Below, piece after piece: positions 26,869-35,866 of a stretch of DNA of 64,000 bases (position 1 is the first letter of the stretch; every line of letters starts with the position of its first letter). A model generated the notes under the pieces. That model did not search any database. It was not told the DNA's origin and saw nothing but the letters and a program-made list of their open reading frames with translations. Source of the stretch: Limnobaculum zhutongyuii (lineage in GTDB: Bacteria; Pseudomonadota; Gammaproteobacteria; Enterobacterales; Enterobacteriaceae); the NCBI RefSeq assembly GCF_004295645.1, contig NZ_CP034752.1, positions 3,658,001-3,722,000 on the forward strand. The letters are read 5' to 3'. A program made the position numbers and the translations under genes.

Positions 26869-26897
26869 TTTCATCTGGTTCAAAAAATGCGTAATAT
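26869..26897 (+). promoter_or_regulatory. dusB-fis promoter with GC-rich discriminator
   Basis: TTTCAT (26869-26874) and TAATAT (26892-26897) are spaced 17 bp and followed by ACGCGCCC before the likely start site. This matches the E. coli fis promoter as I remember it, including the GC-rich discriminator that makes it sensitive to ppGpp/DksA and strongly growth-phase dependent. The rest of the 355-bp gap upstream probably holds Fis autoregulatory sites, but I could not assign them one by one. Confidence 0.8.
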
Positions 26898-26933
26898 ACG
26901 CGCCCTTGCAGACATATATGGTCTTCGTTGTCG

Positions 26934-27941
26934 ATGCGCATTGGTAACCTTCAGCTAACAAATCGTTTAATCGCCGCTCCAATGGCGGGAATAACAGATC
27001 GTCCTTTCAGAACGATGTGTTATGCGATGGGAGCTGGAATGACAGTTTCGGAAATGCTCTCTTCCAACCCGGAAGTTTGGCGTACCGATAAGTCGAGATT
27101 GCGCATGGTACACCTTGATGAGCTCGGTATTCGGGCCGTTCAAATCGCCGGAAGCGATCCGGAAGATATGGCGGCAGCGGCGCGCATTAATGTGGAAAAC
27201 GGAGCACAGCTTATTGATATCAATATGGGCTGTCCGGCCAAAAAAGTTAACCGCAAGCTGGCAGGATCTGCACTATTGCAGTATCCGGAGTTAGTTGGAA
27301 AGATTCTTAGTGCTGTGGTGAACGCCGTTGACGTTCCGGTCACATTAAAGATCCGTACCGGCTGGGATCCGGAAAACCGTAATTGTGTTGAAATTGCCCA
27401 ACTGGCAGAACGCAGTGGTATTCAGGCCATTACCATACATGGACGTACTCGTCGTTGTTTATTCAACGGTGAGGCTGAATATGACAGCATTCGATCGGTT
27501 AAGCAGAACGTAGATATTCCGGTTATCGCTAACGGGGATATCACCGACCCGCATAAAGCCAGAACCGTTTTGGACTATACCGGAGCCGATGCTCTGATGA
27601 TAGGACGAGCGGCTCAGGGAAGACCTTGGATCTTCCGGGAAATCCAGCATTATCTGGACACTGGGGAGCTGTTACCACCAATGCCACTCGGCGAAGTGGA
27701 ACGCTTGTTAACCTCGCATGTGAGAGAATTGCACGACTTTTATGGTCAAGGCAAAGGACTCCGCATCGCGCGTAAGCACGTCTCCTGGTACTTGCAGGAA
27801 CATGCCCCAAATGACCAGTTTCGGCGCACCTTCAATGCAATCGAGAATGCCAATGAGCAACTGGATGCACTGGGGGCATATTTTGAAATTTTGCCTAAAC
27901 AGATAGAAGAGCTAACAGAACTATGTTCGAACAACGCGTAA
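26934..27941 (+). CDS. dusB: tRNA dihydrouridine synthase B
   Basis: 335 residues from ATG 26934 (MRIGNLQLTNRLIAAPMAGITDRPFR), matching the E. coli start; the TTG two codons upstream is less likely. FMN-binding TIM barrel, with catalytic cysteine in INMGCPAKKVNRKLAGSALL and FNGEAEYDSI. DusB reduces U17 of tRNA D-loops. The C-terminus extends past the E. coli end (EILPKQIEELTELCSNNA) and overlaps the fis coding start by 19 bp, whereas the E. coli genes are separated. Translation of fis may therefore be more tightly coupled here. Confidence 0.97.
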   Translation: MRIGNLQLTNRLIAAPMAGITDRPFRTMCYAMGAGMTVSEMLSSNPEVWRTDKSRLRMVHLDELGIRAVQIAGSDPEDMAAAARINVENGAQLIDINMGCPAKKVNRKLAGSALLQYPELVGKILSAVVNAVDVPVTLKIRTGWDPENRNCVEIAQLAERSGIQAITIHGRTRRCLFNGEAEYDSIRSVKQNVDIPVIANGDITDPHKARTVLDYTGADALMIGRAAQGRPWIFREIQHYLDTGELLPPMPLGEVERLLTSHVRELHDFYGQGKGLRIARKHVSWYLQEHAPNDQFRRTFNAIENANEQLDALGAYFEILPKQIEELTELCSNNA

Positions 27942-28219
27942 ATTCTGACGTATTAACCGTCGCTACCGTAAATTCACAAGACCAGGTCACTCAAAAACCT
28001 CTGCGTGATTCGGTTAAACAGGCATTAAAGAACTACTTTGCTCAGCTTAACGGTCAAGACGTTAACGATCTTTATGAACTGGTACTGGCCGAAGTTGAAC
28101 AACCTCTGTTGGATATGGTTATGCAGTACACTCGCGGTAACCAGACCCGCGCTGCGACCATGATGGGTATCAACCGTGGTACTCTGCGCAAGAAACTGAA
28201 AAAATACGGTATGAACTAA
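27923..28219 (+). CDS. fis: DNA-binding protein Fis
   Basis: 98 residues, almost identical to E. coli Fis (I note only S14A and L80T-like differences from memory). The N-terminal beta-hairpin arms, dimerisation helices and C-terminal helix-turn-helix TRAATMMGINRGTLRKKLKKYGMN are intact. Fis is an abundant nucleoid protein that activates rRNA promoters, bends DNA and stimulates site-specific recombination. It starts inside the 3' end of dusB and is followed by a strong terminator. Confidence 0.99.
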   Translation: MFEQRVNSDVLTVATVNSQDQVTQKPLRDSVKQALKNYFAQLNGQDVNDLYELVLAEVEQPLLDMVMQYTRGNQTRAATMMGINRGTLRKKLKKYGMN

Positions 28220-28245
28220 TACCGGTCAGTTAACTGATTGAAAAG

Positions 28246-28280
28246 AAGGCGCTTATGCTATTTGGGTAAGCGCCTTTTTT
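28246..28280 (+). terminator. fis intrinsic terminator
   Basis: AAGGCGCTTA (28246-28255) and TAAGCGCCTT (28267-28276) form a 10-bp stem, then TTTT. Placed 27 nt after the fis stop. Confidence 0.92.
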
Positions 28281-28448
28281 ATTAACAAGTTATCTGACAA
28301 AAATTTGCATTTTTAATTTTCCAGCTTGAATTAGCCTCACGATGGATATCAGATTTTATATTTAAAATCATCTGATCAGGCATTTCCACATGCACTGTAC
28401 GCCACATCAGGCGTTTTCATGGCAACATCATCACAGAGGCTTTTGCTT

Positions 28449-29150
28449 TCAGAACGGACTGGCATTATGGGCTTTAACCCACTCTTCGCTGATGGGATGA
28501 ATAAAATGCAACCCACTGGCGTGCAGCATCAGTCGGGGCGTTTGTTCGGTACCCGGCAGCAGGCGGCCACCATACAGGTCACAGCCTAAAATAGGGTGCC
28601 CCAGCTGCTGGCAGTGGATGCGAAGTTGATGCGTGCGTCCGGTCTCCGGGGTTAGCTCTACCCGTGTCAATGGTAATAACGTCCCGTCTTTCAATTCATG
28701 ATAAAAACGCTCAACGACCCGATAGCAAGAGCGAGCGGGCTTGCCGTGAACTGCACAGATTGACATCAGTGGAAACAACACCGGGTCTTTGGCAATCTCC
28801 ACGTCTACCACTCCGGCATTGTTGTCCAGATGTCCGCAGAGCAGTGCGCTGTACACTTTAGTCACTGAGCGCTGGCTGAACTGTTGGCAAAGAGAGGCAT
28901 TGATAGCCTTATTGCGGGCAACCACCATCAGCCCGGAAGTACCAAAATCAAGACGATGCACCAGAGTGCAACCGGGAAATATCTGTACCAGCCGATGATG
29001 CACCGAATCAAGATTTTGCGGATTTTTCCCCGAGAGACTAAGCAACCCGGCAGGCTTATTGATCAGCACCAGATGATCGTCCTGATAGAGAACCTCTATC
29101 TTGTCATGGCACTGTGGGGCAATAAAGGAATCAATAATCTCAGACATCAT
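28449..29150 (-). CDS. RluA-family pseudouridine synthase
   Basis: 233 residues without an S4 domain. The catalytic motif HRLDFGTSGLMV places the nucleophilic aspartate at D68; LINKPAGLLS, ETGRTHQLRIH and LMLHASGLHF complete the family pattern. Length and lack of an S4 domain resemble RluA or TruC rather than RluC/RluD. Such enzymes isomerise uridine in rRNA or tRNA; the target cannot be assigned from sequence alone. It faces fis across a terminator and is divergent from the cold-shock-domain gene. ATG codons at 29150 and 29147 are both possible. Confidence 0.88.
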   Translation of the reverse strand: MMSEIIDSFIAPQCHDKIEVLYQDDHLVLINKPAGLLSLSGKNPQNLDSVHHRLVQIFPGCTLVHRLDFGTSGLMVVARNKAINASLCQQFSQRSVTKVYSALLCGHLDNNAGVVDVEIAKDPVLFPLMSICAVHGKPARSCYRVVERFYHELKDGTLLPLTRVELTPETGRTHQLRIHCQQLGHPILGCDLYGGRLLPGTEQTPRLMLHASGLHFIHPISEEWVKAHNASPF

Positions 29151-29334
29151 GCTACCCGCGAGGAGAGTGGGAGCGGATGATAACCAATTTTAAACCGACT
29201 GGCGAATCTGGTCGTTCTCCTCGCATTCCGGAAATTTATCATCCAGACTTAAACCAAAGACGTAGTCTGCGCAGCCATTGTGTTTTACACTGCGCATTGC
29301 AAAAACTGAGTTGATAAACGATAAGCAGGCGGTA

Positions 29335-29817
29335 ATGGCGATGAATGGAACGATCACTACGTGGTTTGAAGATAAAGGTTTTGGATTTATCAAAGATGAA
29401 AACGGCGATAACCGTTATTTTCATGTGATTAAAGTCGCCAATCCTGACCTGATTAAGAAAGATGCAGCGGTGACTTTCGAACCTACTACGAATAATAAAG
29501 GTTTGTCAGCTCACTCGGTAAAAGTCATACCGGAAAGCAAATACATCTATATTGCAGGTGAGCGTATTAAACTGACGTCGATTCGCTCTTATCTGGTTTA
29601 CAGCGAAGAAGTATCCGCCGATCCCCATATTGATAAAGATAATGTGGTGCTGTCTGTGGGTATTCTAATGAATAGTATCAGACCGAAATCAGCCACTAAG
29701 CCAGGTGAAATGCGTTCGCTAAAAAAACTCGCGATTACCACTTTTCAGGGAACGACGTTAATCTTCACGGAAGATGAAATAGACGTGGATGCAACAGTGA
29801 AACTGCTCAAAGTTTAA
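29335..29817 (+). CDS. Cold-shock-domain protein with conserved C-terminal extension
   Basis: 160 residues from ATG 29335, preceded by AGG at 29327; the frame is open upstream without homology. Residues 3-65 form a cold-shock domain with a modified RNP motif: GTITTWFEDKGFGFIKDENGDNRYFHV. The C-terminal half (about 70-160) is a conserved region ending DVDATVKLLKV and shows no membrane segment. I recall similar cold-shock-like proteins in other Enterobacterales. Likely an RNA or single-stranded DNA binder; specific role unknown. Confidence 0.82.
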   Translation: MAMNGTITTWFEDKGFGFIKDENGDNRYFHVIKVANPDLIKKDAAVTFEPTTNNKGLSAHSVKVIPESKYIYIAGERIKLTSIRSYLVYSEEVSADPHIDKDNVVLSVGILMNSIRPKSATKPGEMRSLKKLAITTFQGTTLIFTEDEIDVDATVKLLKV

Positions 29818-29868
29818 AATAATTCAGGCAGTCATAAACCACCCGGTGATAAAATCAACATAAACGAC

Positions 29869-29894
29869 AAAAGGGGCTAAAAAGCCCCTTTATC
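29869..29894. terminator. Bidirectional terminator between convergent genes
   Basis: AAAGGGGCT (29870-29878), loop AAAA, AGCCCCTTT (29883-29891), with T-rich sequence after it on plus and A-rich sequence before it. It serves the cold-shock-domain gene and possibly yjcE on the other strand. Confidence 0.85.
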
Positions 29895-29928
29895 ATCTAA
29901 AAACAGAGTACACTACCAGCGAACCCTA

Positions 29929-31578
29929 TCAATGCACCTTATCCACCAGCAGCGTTTCTAACAGATCCAGGTCATACAGCACCTTCTGTAGCGTCTCATT
30001 GCTGATTTTACGCGTTGCCCGCAGGTGGTAAAGCTCACCACGTTCTGCTCTCAGCGCCGTTAAGCGGAAACGCCGTTCCAGTTGTTCATCTTCCAGTGCC
30101 CGGGCTCGTTCATCACTGGTATAAATTCGCTTACGCAAGGTACCAATAACTCTTGAACTGACCTCAGTTAGCATATGTGGATCAACGTTTTCTTCACTGC
30201 TGGCCTCAATACGGTCACGCAGTTTCTCCAGGCTAACAATGCCCACTTCCGCCATAGATGCCCAGGCCACTCGTACCTCTTCCTCCAGAGTGGCCTTATC
30301 AGTCACCACTAACCCTCTCAGCAGAAGAGGTAAAATAATCACTCCCATCACCAACGAAAACAGAATGACTCCCGTCGCTAAAAACACCAGTTGATAACGG
30401 GCGGGGAAAGGAAGGCCGCTGGTTAATAGCAACGGTATTGAGAGCACGCCCGCCAGCGTAATGGCTCCGCGAACTCCGGCGAAAGTGGCAATAAATATTT
30501 CACGTGCGCCATAGGTAGCAAACAACAAGGGATGCTTTTTCAGGAAGCGTTTACTGTAGACTTTCATCAGCCAGATCCACAGGAAGCGCATAATCATCAA
30601 CGCAAAATAGATCCAGACGATATCCATAAACAAATGCCAGACTTCAACATTAGGATCGCTTTCCGCCTGAAGTATTGAGGCGGAGAGAATATCCGGTAGT
30701 TGTAGCCCTAACATAATGAAGACCATACCGTTAAATACAAACTCCAGCATCGCCCAAACACTATTGCCTCTTAACCGCATGGTTAAAGGCGCATTACGAA
30801 TAACCCCGGATTGACTGATAGTCATACCCGCCGCTACCGATGCCAGAATACCGGAGAAGCCAAGATGTTCTGCCACCAGATAGGAAGCAAAAGGTAACAA
30901 TAACATCAGTACGATTTGCGTCGCCGGATCGTCACTGCTCCAGCGGCTAAGCAGGCGTAAAGATTTACTGTATAACCAGGTAATGGCAATGCCTGACAGC
31001 ACACCACCTACCGCAACGATTAAAAAGTCCACCGTTGCCCCATAAACCGTAAACTCCATCACCCCCATGGCGACAGCAACCGCCAGTTTGAGAGAAACCA
31101 GGCCGGAAGCATCGTTCATTAATGCTTCCCCTTCCAGAACCCCCATGATGGATTTAGGGATCTTACCCTCACCCACAATGCCACCCAACGCGACCGCATC
31201 CGTTGGCGACAGTACCGCAGCCAGAGCAAACGCCGCTACCAGCGGAATGCTTGGAATAATCAGATGAATCAAATAGCCAACACCAACTACCGTTAGCACC
31301 ACCAGCACTAACGCTAATCCTAAAATTTCACGACCATGATGCAAAAACTCACGCAACGGAGTACGCCAGCCGTCGGCAAACAGCAAAGGAGGAATAAACA
31401 GAACCAGAAACAGCTCAGGGTCAAAATTGACGTGCAAACCAAAGGTTGGCCACGCCAACAGCGCACCGCAGGCTATTTGCATCAAAGGAAGAGGGATCTG
31501 GAAAGGCAACATTCGGGTGACCACCCCCGAAAGAGAAACTACCAAAATTAAAATCAGAATCGTAAAAAATATTTCCAT
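29929..31578 (-). CDS. yjcE: Na+/H+ antiporter, CPA1 family (YjcE)
   Basis: 549 residues from ATG 31578 (MEIFFTILILILVVSLSGVV), identical in length and start to E. coli YjcE; 14 further upstream codons are open but not conserved. About 12 membrane helices carry AAVLSPTDAVALGGIVGEG and EGEALMNDASGLVSL, which hold the aspartates of the CPA1 ion site. The cytoplasmic tail (about 420-549) is helical and charged. Probably exchanges Na+ or K+ for protons; the physiological ion in E. coli is not firmly known. Confidence 0.93.
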   Translation of the reverse strand: MEIFFTILILILVVSLSGVVTRMLPFQIPLPLMQIACGALLAWPTFGLHVNFDPELFLVLFIPPLLFADGWRTPLREFLHHGREILGLALVLVVLTVVGVGYLIHLIIPSIPLVAAFALAAVLSPTDAVALGGIVGEGKIPKSIMGVLEGEALMNDASGLVSLKLAVAVAMGVMEFTVYGATVDFLIVAVGGVLSGIAITWLYSKSLRLLSRWSSDDPATQIVLMLLLPFASYLVAEHLGFSGILASVAAGMTISQSGVIRNAPLTMRLRGNSVWAMLEFVFNGMVFIMLGLQLPDILSASILQAESDPNVEVWHLFMDIVWIYFALMIMRFLWIWLMKVYSKRFLKKHPLLFATYGAREIFIATFAGVRGAITLAGVLSIPLLLTSGLPFPARYQLVFLATGVILFSLVMGVIILPLLLRGLVVTDKATLEEEVRVAWASMAEVGIVSLEKLRDRIEASSEENVDPHMLTEVSSRVIGTLRKRIYTSDERARALEDEQLERRFRLTALRAERGELYHLRATRKISNETLQKVLYDLDLLETLLVDKVH

Positions 31579-31831
31579 AAATCCCTCATAACTACCGGAC
31601 AAAACACCCCTGCCACCCATTAAAAAAGCGGTAGTAATAAAATAGCACCATACCTTTTATAGCTAAAAGTAAAACGTGCCTTTTACAACACAACTCGTAT
31701 ATCAGGTAAGTGCAACAGGAGTAGAGAAAGAAGAGAATAACGAGAAAAAGAGAAAGGGAATTGAGGAGGTTACTGACTTCGCTGATTTACCCCAACTACA
31801 ATAAAACAGCGAAGCCAGTCAGAAAATAACG

Positions 31832-33199
31832 TTAGATAGCCCAACCACCAACGTAGAAGGTCACTAGCGCAGCAGCAATCAACACAATACTGATATTCAG
31901 CTTTCTCCACTCACCAGAGCAGACGCGACCAATCACCAGCGAGGCAAAGCCCAGCATAATACCGGTTACGATGTTGCTGGTTAATACGATAAATACCGCA
32001 CAAATCAGCCCGGCCATCGCATCAACAAAGTCGTCAAAATCCAGACGAGCAACGTTACTCAGCATCAGTAAACCAACATACATTAATGCAGGTGCTGTGG
32101 CATAACCCGGTACCAGACTGGCTAATGGAGAGAAAAACAGCAGCAGCAGGAACAGTGCACCAACCACCAACGCGGTTAATCCGGTACGTCCACCCGCAGC
32201 GGTACCCGCAGCAGATTCAATATAAACGGCAGCAGGAGAAGCCCCCACTAAACCAGATAACATGCTGCTGACGGAGTCTGTTGTCAGTGCGCGACCGCCA
32301 TTAATGATCTGACCATCTTTGTCCAACAGGTTAGCCTGTCCGGCAACCGCACGGATAGTACCGGTTGCATCAAACACCGCCGTCATTACCAGCGCCAGAA
32401 TACTCGGCAGAACCGCCAGTTGCAGAGCCCCCATAATATCCAGACTGAAAATCAGCGAGGTTCCATCTTTCGCTACCAGCGATGGCATTGAACTCATACC
32501 GTTATAAGTCACCGCCGGATCGAAGATCAGACCTAATGCAGAAATGGCAACAATCACCAGCAGAATGCCACCCGGGACTTTCAGGCGCTCTAAACCAATA
32601 ATTACGGCCAGACCAATAAAGGCAATCATGACAGGGAATGAGGTGAAATCACCAAACTGTACTGGCAAACCCGCACCCGGGTTTTTCACTACGGCACCAA
32701 TACCACTGGTAGCAATCATCAGCAGGAATAGACCGATACCAATACCGGTACCGTGAGCAATTCCAATAGGAATATTACGTAAAATCCATGCACGGATCCC
32801 GGTCGCGGAGATCAGGGTAAACAGTACCCCCATCAGGAACACCGCCCCCAGCACCACAGGAATAGAAAGACCTTGCCCTAACACCAGACTAAACGCGGTA
32901 AATGCGGTGAGAGAGATAGCACAACCTACCGCCATCGGTAAGTTAGCCCACAGCCCCATAGCTAAAGAGCCCAGCCCCGCAACCAGACAAGTGGCAACAA
33001 ACACGGTTTCAACCGGAAAACCCGCTTGTCCTAACAGACTCGGAACCACAACGATAGAGTAAACCATCGCCAGAAAAGTTGTCAGGCCAGCCAAAACTTC
33101 CTGACGGACGCTACTGCCCCGAGCAGAAATCTTAAAATAACGGTCAAGAGAACCTTTCTGATCGGAAGAACTCGTGTCCCGATCGTTAACATTCGACAT
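31832..33199 (-). CDS. ghxP: Guanine/hypoxanthine permease GhxP
   Basis: 455 residues from ATG 33199, chosen because GAGGA lies about 8 nt upstream; a longer ORF begins five codons earlier. NCS2/AzgA-type purine transporter very similar to E. coli YjcD (GhxP): RQEVLAGLTTFLAMVYSIVVVPSLL, VFDATGTIRAVAGQANLLDKDGQI and PAAVYIESAAGTAAGGRTGLTA. It imports guanine and hypoxanthine with protons. A PurR-like operator lies 44 bp upstream. The yjcE neighbour is also close to yjcD in E. coli. Confidence 0.94.
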   Translation of the reverse strand: MSNVNDRDTSSSDQKGSLDRYFKISARGSSVRQEVLAGLTTFLAMVYSIVVVPSLLGQAGFPVETVFVATCLVAGLGSLAMGLWANLPMAVGCAISLTAFTAFSLVLGQGLSIPVVLGAVFLMGVLFTLISATGIRAWILRNIPIGIAHGTGIGIGLFLLMIATSGIGAVVKNPGAGLPVQFGDFTSFPVMIAFIGLAVIIGLERLKVPGGILLVIVAISALGLIFDPAVTYNGMSSMPSLVAKDGTSLIFSLDIMGALQLAVLPSILALVMTAVFDATGTIRAVAGQANLLDKDGQIINGGRALTTDSVSSMLSGLVGASPAAVYIESAAGTAAGGRTGLTALVVGALFLLLLFFSPLASLVPGYATAPALMYVGLLMLSNVARLDFDDFVDAMAGLICAVFIVLTSNIVTGIMLGFASLVIGRVCSGEWRKLNISIVLIAAALVTFYVGGWAI

Positions 33200-33242
33200 T
33201 GGTGATGTCCTCAAAAGGAGTAAAAATCAGTATAAACAGTTA

Positions 33243-33258
33243 AGGCAAACGATTATCT
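33243..33258. promoter_or_regulatory. PurR-like operator upstream of ghxP
   Basis: AGGCAAACGATTATCT fits the PurR consensus ANGCAANCGNTTNCNT at all fixed positions except one. It lies 44 bp upstream of the ghxP start, a sensible place for purine repression. E. coli yjcD belongs to the PurR regulon as I recall. Confidence 0.7.
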
Positions 33259-33333
33259 GAGCTTATATACCCCCATTTCAACTTTTATTATCAAATTTTG
33301 AGAGATTTTTACGTGGGAGGTAAGCAGAGGAAA

Positions 33334-33383
33334 TAAAAACCGCCTATTGTTGCGTTATTCAGTAAGAAAACAACAATAGGCGG
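33334..33383 (-). terminator. Terminator of the 33.4-33.7 kb membrane gene
   Basis: CCGCCTATTGTTG (33340-33352) and CAACAATAGGCGG (33371-33383) make a perfect 13-bp stem; on the minus strand it is followed by TTTTTATTT. A further ATAGGCGG copy at about 33393-33400 offers an alternative partner for the same arm. Confidence 0.85.
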
Positions 33384-33417
33384 ACGAATAAAATAGGCGG
33401 AACCTTTAGTCCCAAAA

Positions 33418-33744
33418 TTAGTGCATCATCGACACACCCAAAAAGAACAGACAGGCTAATAGAGGAAGACCCAAAAGTACCAGCTCAATAATTCTGACCA
33501 CCGGATTAAACTCCTCGCCTTCCGGCAAGCGATACAGTGAAATGGCATTCACCAGTAAAGCGATAAACGCAATAAAGCCGGCAACAAACACATCAACCAG
33601 TACTACGCTTAAGGTCCACCCCAGCTCATCACCCGCCAAACCCGACGCCAGTAATTTTTGATGCTGCGACCACTGCCATAGATACAAGGCAAAGGGTATC
33701 AGCAGCGATAATGCGCCTAAAATCCAGGAAACGCGTCTTAGCAT
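33418..33744 (-). CDS. Small membrane protein of unknown family
   Basis: 108 residues with three clear hydrophobic segments (about 7-25, 45-70 and 84-106) and a short basic or acidic loop RLPEGEEFNPVVR before the last. No family recognised. It is followed by a strong intrinsic terminator, so it is a separate unit from ghxP, and it is divergent from the kdp operon. The ATG at 33744 has a weak upstream context. Confidence 0.65.
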   Translation of the reverse strand: MLRRVSWILGALSLLIPFALYLWQWSQHQKLLASGLAGDELGWTLSVVLVDVFVAGFIAFIALLVNAISLYRLPEGEEFNPVVRIIELVLLGLPLLACLFFLGVSMMH

Positions 33745-34071
33745 AACAAAAACCTTAAATTAGAATAAAAATGAAATTAGCCCAAAAAAGATAAATCAAT
33801 AATGGCTTAAAATTGGCCCTGTTATCCTGGCTCTGAATTCTATTACGAGAATCCGGCTACTATAGCAATTAATAGCCTCAGGGAAATCCCCTGAAAGGAG
33901 GAATTAACTAACCTCCCCCTCCAGACAACGTTCTGCCTATCGCTAACTCATCATTATTCTTAAATTTTTATATTATTTTTACGCTTTTCAAATGTCTTTT
34001 ATCAACATCTTTGCACCCTGACGGCTACGCTTTCTCGAACGACTAATCACCATTTCATTCAGGAAATTATC
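33745..34071. other. kdp upstream region
   Basis: 327 bp between the small membrane gene and kdpF. It carries the T-rich KdpE-like site at 33965-33984, a short stem CAGGG/CCCTG near 33880-33894, and GGAGG/CCTCC near 33897-33916. No additional gene is supported. Confidence 0.5.
33965..33984 (+). promoter_or_regulatory. Candidate KdpE binding site for kdpFABC
   Basis: TTTTTATATTATTTTTACGC lies about 88 bp upstream of kdpF and resembles the T-rich E. coli KdpE site (TTTATACTTTTTTTACACC as remembered). The promoter -10 should lie in the following 30-40 bp, but no hexamer stands out. Confidence 0.6.
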
Positions 34072-34161
34072 ATGAGCCTAAGCCTGATTGCCGGGGTACT
34101 CATTGTTATTGCACTACTCGGCTACCTCATTTATGCGCTGTTTCATGCGGAGGATTTCTAA
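34072..34161 (+). CDS. kdpF: K+-transporting ATPase small subunit KdpF
   Basis: 29 residues, MSLSLIAGVLIVIALLGYLI followed by YALFHAEDF: one membrane helix, exactly the size and pattern of KdpF. AGGAA precedes the ATG. KdpF stabilises the KdpABC complex. Its stop overlaps the kdpA start (TAATG). Confidence 0.95.
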   Translation: MSLSLIAGVLIVIALLGYLIYALFHAEDF

Positions 34162-35837
34162 TGACTATCACTCTGCTACTGACTATCACCGCATTCCTGA
34201 CCCTATTAATCATTTTGTCACTACCGCTAAGCCGTTTACTGGTCCGACTCATTGACGGCGAACTGCCCTACCACATCATGCAGATAGAAAAGAAGCTGTG
34301 GCGCTGCGGTACCGTTAAACCTAAAGAGATGACCAAATACCAATATGCGCTGGCCATTGTGGTATTTAATCTCTGTGGGCTCGTCTTGCTGTTTATTTTA
34401 CTGATGACTCAGGCATGGCTCCCTCTTAACCCGGAAAAGATGCCTAACCTGTCATGGCATCTCGCGCTAAATACTGCCGTTAGTTTTGTTACTAACACCA
34501 ACTGGCAGGCCTACAGCGGCGAAAATACCCTCAGCTATTTCAGCCAAATGGTTGGCTTAACGGTGCAGAACTTCTTATCCGCTGCCACCGGTATTGCCGT
34601 CGCACTGGTATTTATCCGCGCCTTTAGCCGCAGATTATCCCCAACGGTCGGTAATGCCTGGGTCGACTTGACCCGAATTGTTATTTATCTGCTGCTCCCC
34701 CTCTCCGTGTTGCTGGCGCTATTTTTTGTCAGCCAGGGCGTCATCCAAAATGTCAGTCCTTATCTTCATCTGACAACGCTGGAAGGCGCATCGCAAGTTT
34801 TACCAATGGGGCCTGTTGCCTCTCAGGAGGCGATAAAATTGCTGGGAACTAACGGCGGTGGTTTTTTTGGCGCTAACTCTGCCCATCCATTTGAAAACCC
34901 AACCGCTCTCAGCAATCTGGTACAGATGCTGGCGATATTCCTTATCCCTTGTGCGTTATGTATGGCTTTTGGCCGTGCCGTTGGTGACACTCGTCAAAGC
35001 AATGCGCTTTTATGGTGTATGTCACTCATCTTTATCGTTGCGGTTATTGCCGTCTTTTATGCCGAACTGAATGGTCCTGATTATCTGACCACTTTAGGAT
35101 TAGACAGCAACATCAATATGGAAGGTAAAGAGAGCCGCTTTGGTCTGGTTGCTTCTGCGTTATATGCGGTGGTCACTACCGCAGCTTCATGCGGTGCCGT
35201 AAACGCCATGCATGACTCTTTCGCCGCCCTTGGAGGAATGGTCCCACTCTGGCTGATGCAGATTGGCGAAGTGGTATTTGGCGGTGTTGGCGCGGGCCTT
35301 TACGGAATGCTGCTGTTTGTTTTGCTGACGGTATTTGTCTCCGGACTAATGATTGGTCGCAGCCCCGAGTATTTAGGTAAAAAGATCGAAAGTTCTGAAA
35401 TAAAAATGACTGCTTTAGCCATACTGGTTACGCCAACGTTGGTGTTGGTGGGAACAGCGCTCGCGGTAACTGTTGATGCGGGTAAAATCGCTATTCTCAA
35501 TCCTGGCGCTCATGGTTTTACCGAAATTCTGTATGCCCTCTCCTCTGCGGCCAATAATAACGGTAGCGCTTTTGCCGGACTGAGCGTCAATACCCCATTC
35601 TATAACCTGCTGCTTGCACTGGTGATGCTGGCAGGCCGTTTTGGCGTCATTGTGCCGGTCTTAGCCATCGCCGGATCGCTGGCGGAGAAGAAACAGCAAC
35701 CTACCAGCAGCGGAACATTACCTACTCACGGCCCCATTTTTATCTGTCTGTTAATTGGCACTATTTTGCTGGTAGGAGCGCTGACCTTTGTTCCTGCGCT
35801 GGCGCTGGGGCCGATTGCTGAATACCTTCAATTTTAA
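34161..35837 (+). CDS. kdpA: K+-transporting ATPase, K+-binding subunit KdpA
   Basis: 558 residues with ten or more membrane helices. The four selectivity-filter repeats can be seen: FVTNTNWQAY, LGTNGGGFFGANSAHPFENP, VTTAASCGAVNAMHDS and SSAANNNGSAFAGL. KdpA is the potassium channel-like subunit that admits K+ at micromolar affinity and passes it to KdpB. It overlaps kdpF by one base and is followed by kdpB after 29 bp. Confidence 0.98.
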   Translation: MTITLLLTITAFLTLLIILSLPLSRLLVRLIDGELPYHIMQIEKKLWRCGTVKPKEMTKYQYALAIVVFNLCGLVLLFILLMTQAWLPLNPEKMPNLSWHLALNTAVSFVTNTNWQAYSGENTLSYFSQMVGLTVQNFLSAATGIAVALVFIRAFSRRLSPTVGNAWVDLTRIVIYLLLPLSVLLALFFVSQGVIQNVSPYLHLTTLEGASQVLPMGPVASQEAIKLLGTNGGGFFGANSAHPFENPTALSNLVQMLAIFLIPCALCMAFGRAVGDTRQSNALLWCMSLIFIVAVIAVFYAELNGPDYLTTLGLDSNINMEGKESRFGLVASALYAVVTTAASCGAVNAMHDSFAALGGMVPLWLMQIGEVVFGGVGAGLYGMLLFVLLTVFVSGLMIGRSPEYLGKKIESSEIKMTALAILVTPTLVLVGTALAVTVDAGKIAILNPGAHGFTEILYALSSAANNNGSAFAGLSVNTPFYNLLLALVMLAGRFGVIVPVLAIAGSLAEKKQQPTSSGTLPTHGPIFICLLIGTILLVGALTFVPALALGPIAEYLQF

Positions 35838-35866
35838 CTCCGCAGATAAACCAAAGAGAAATCATT

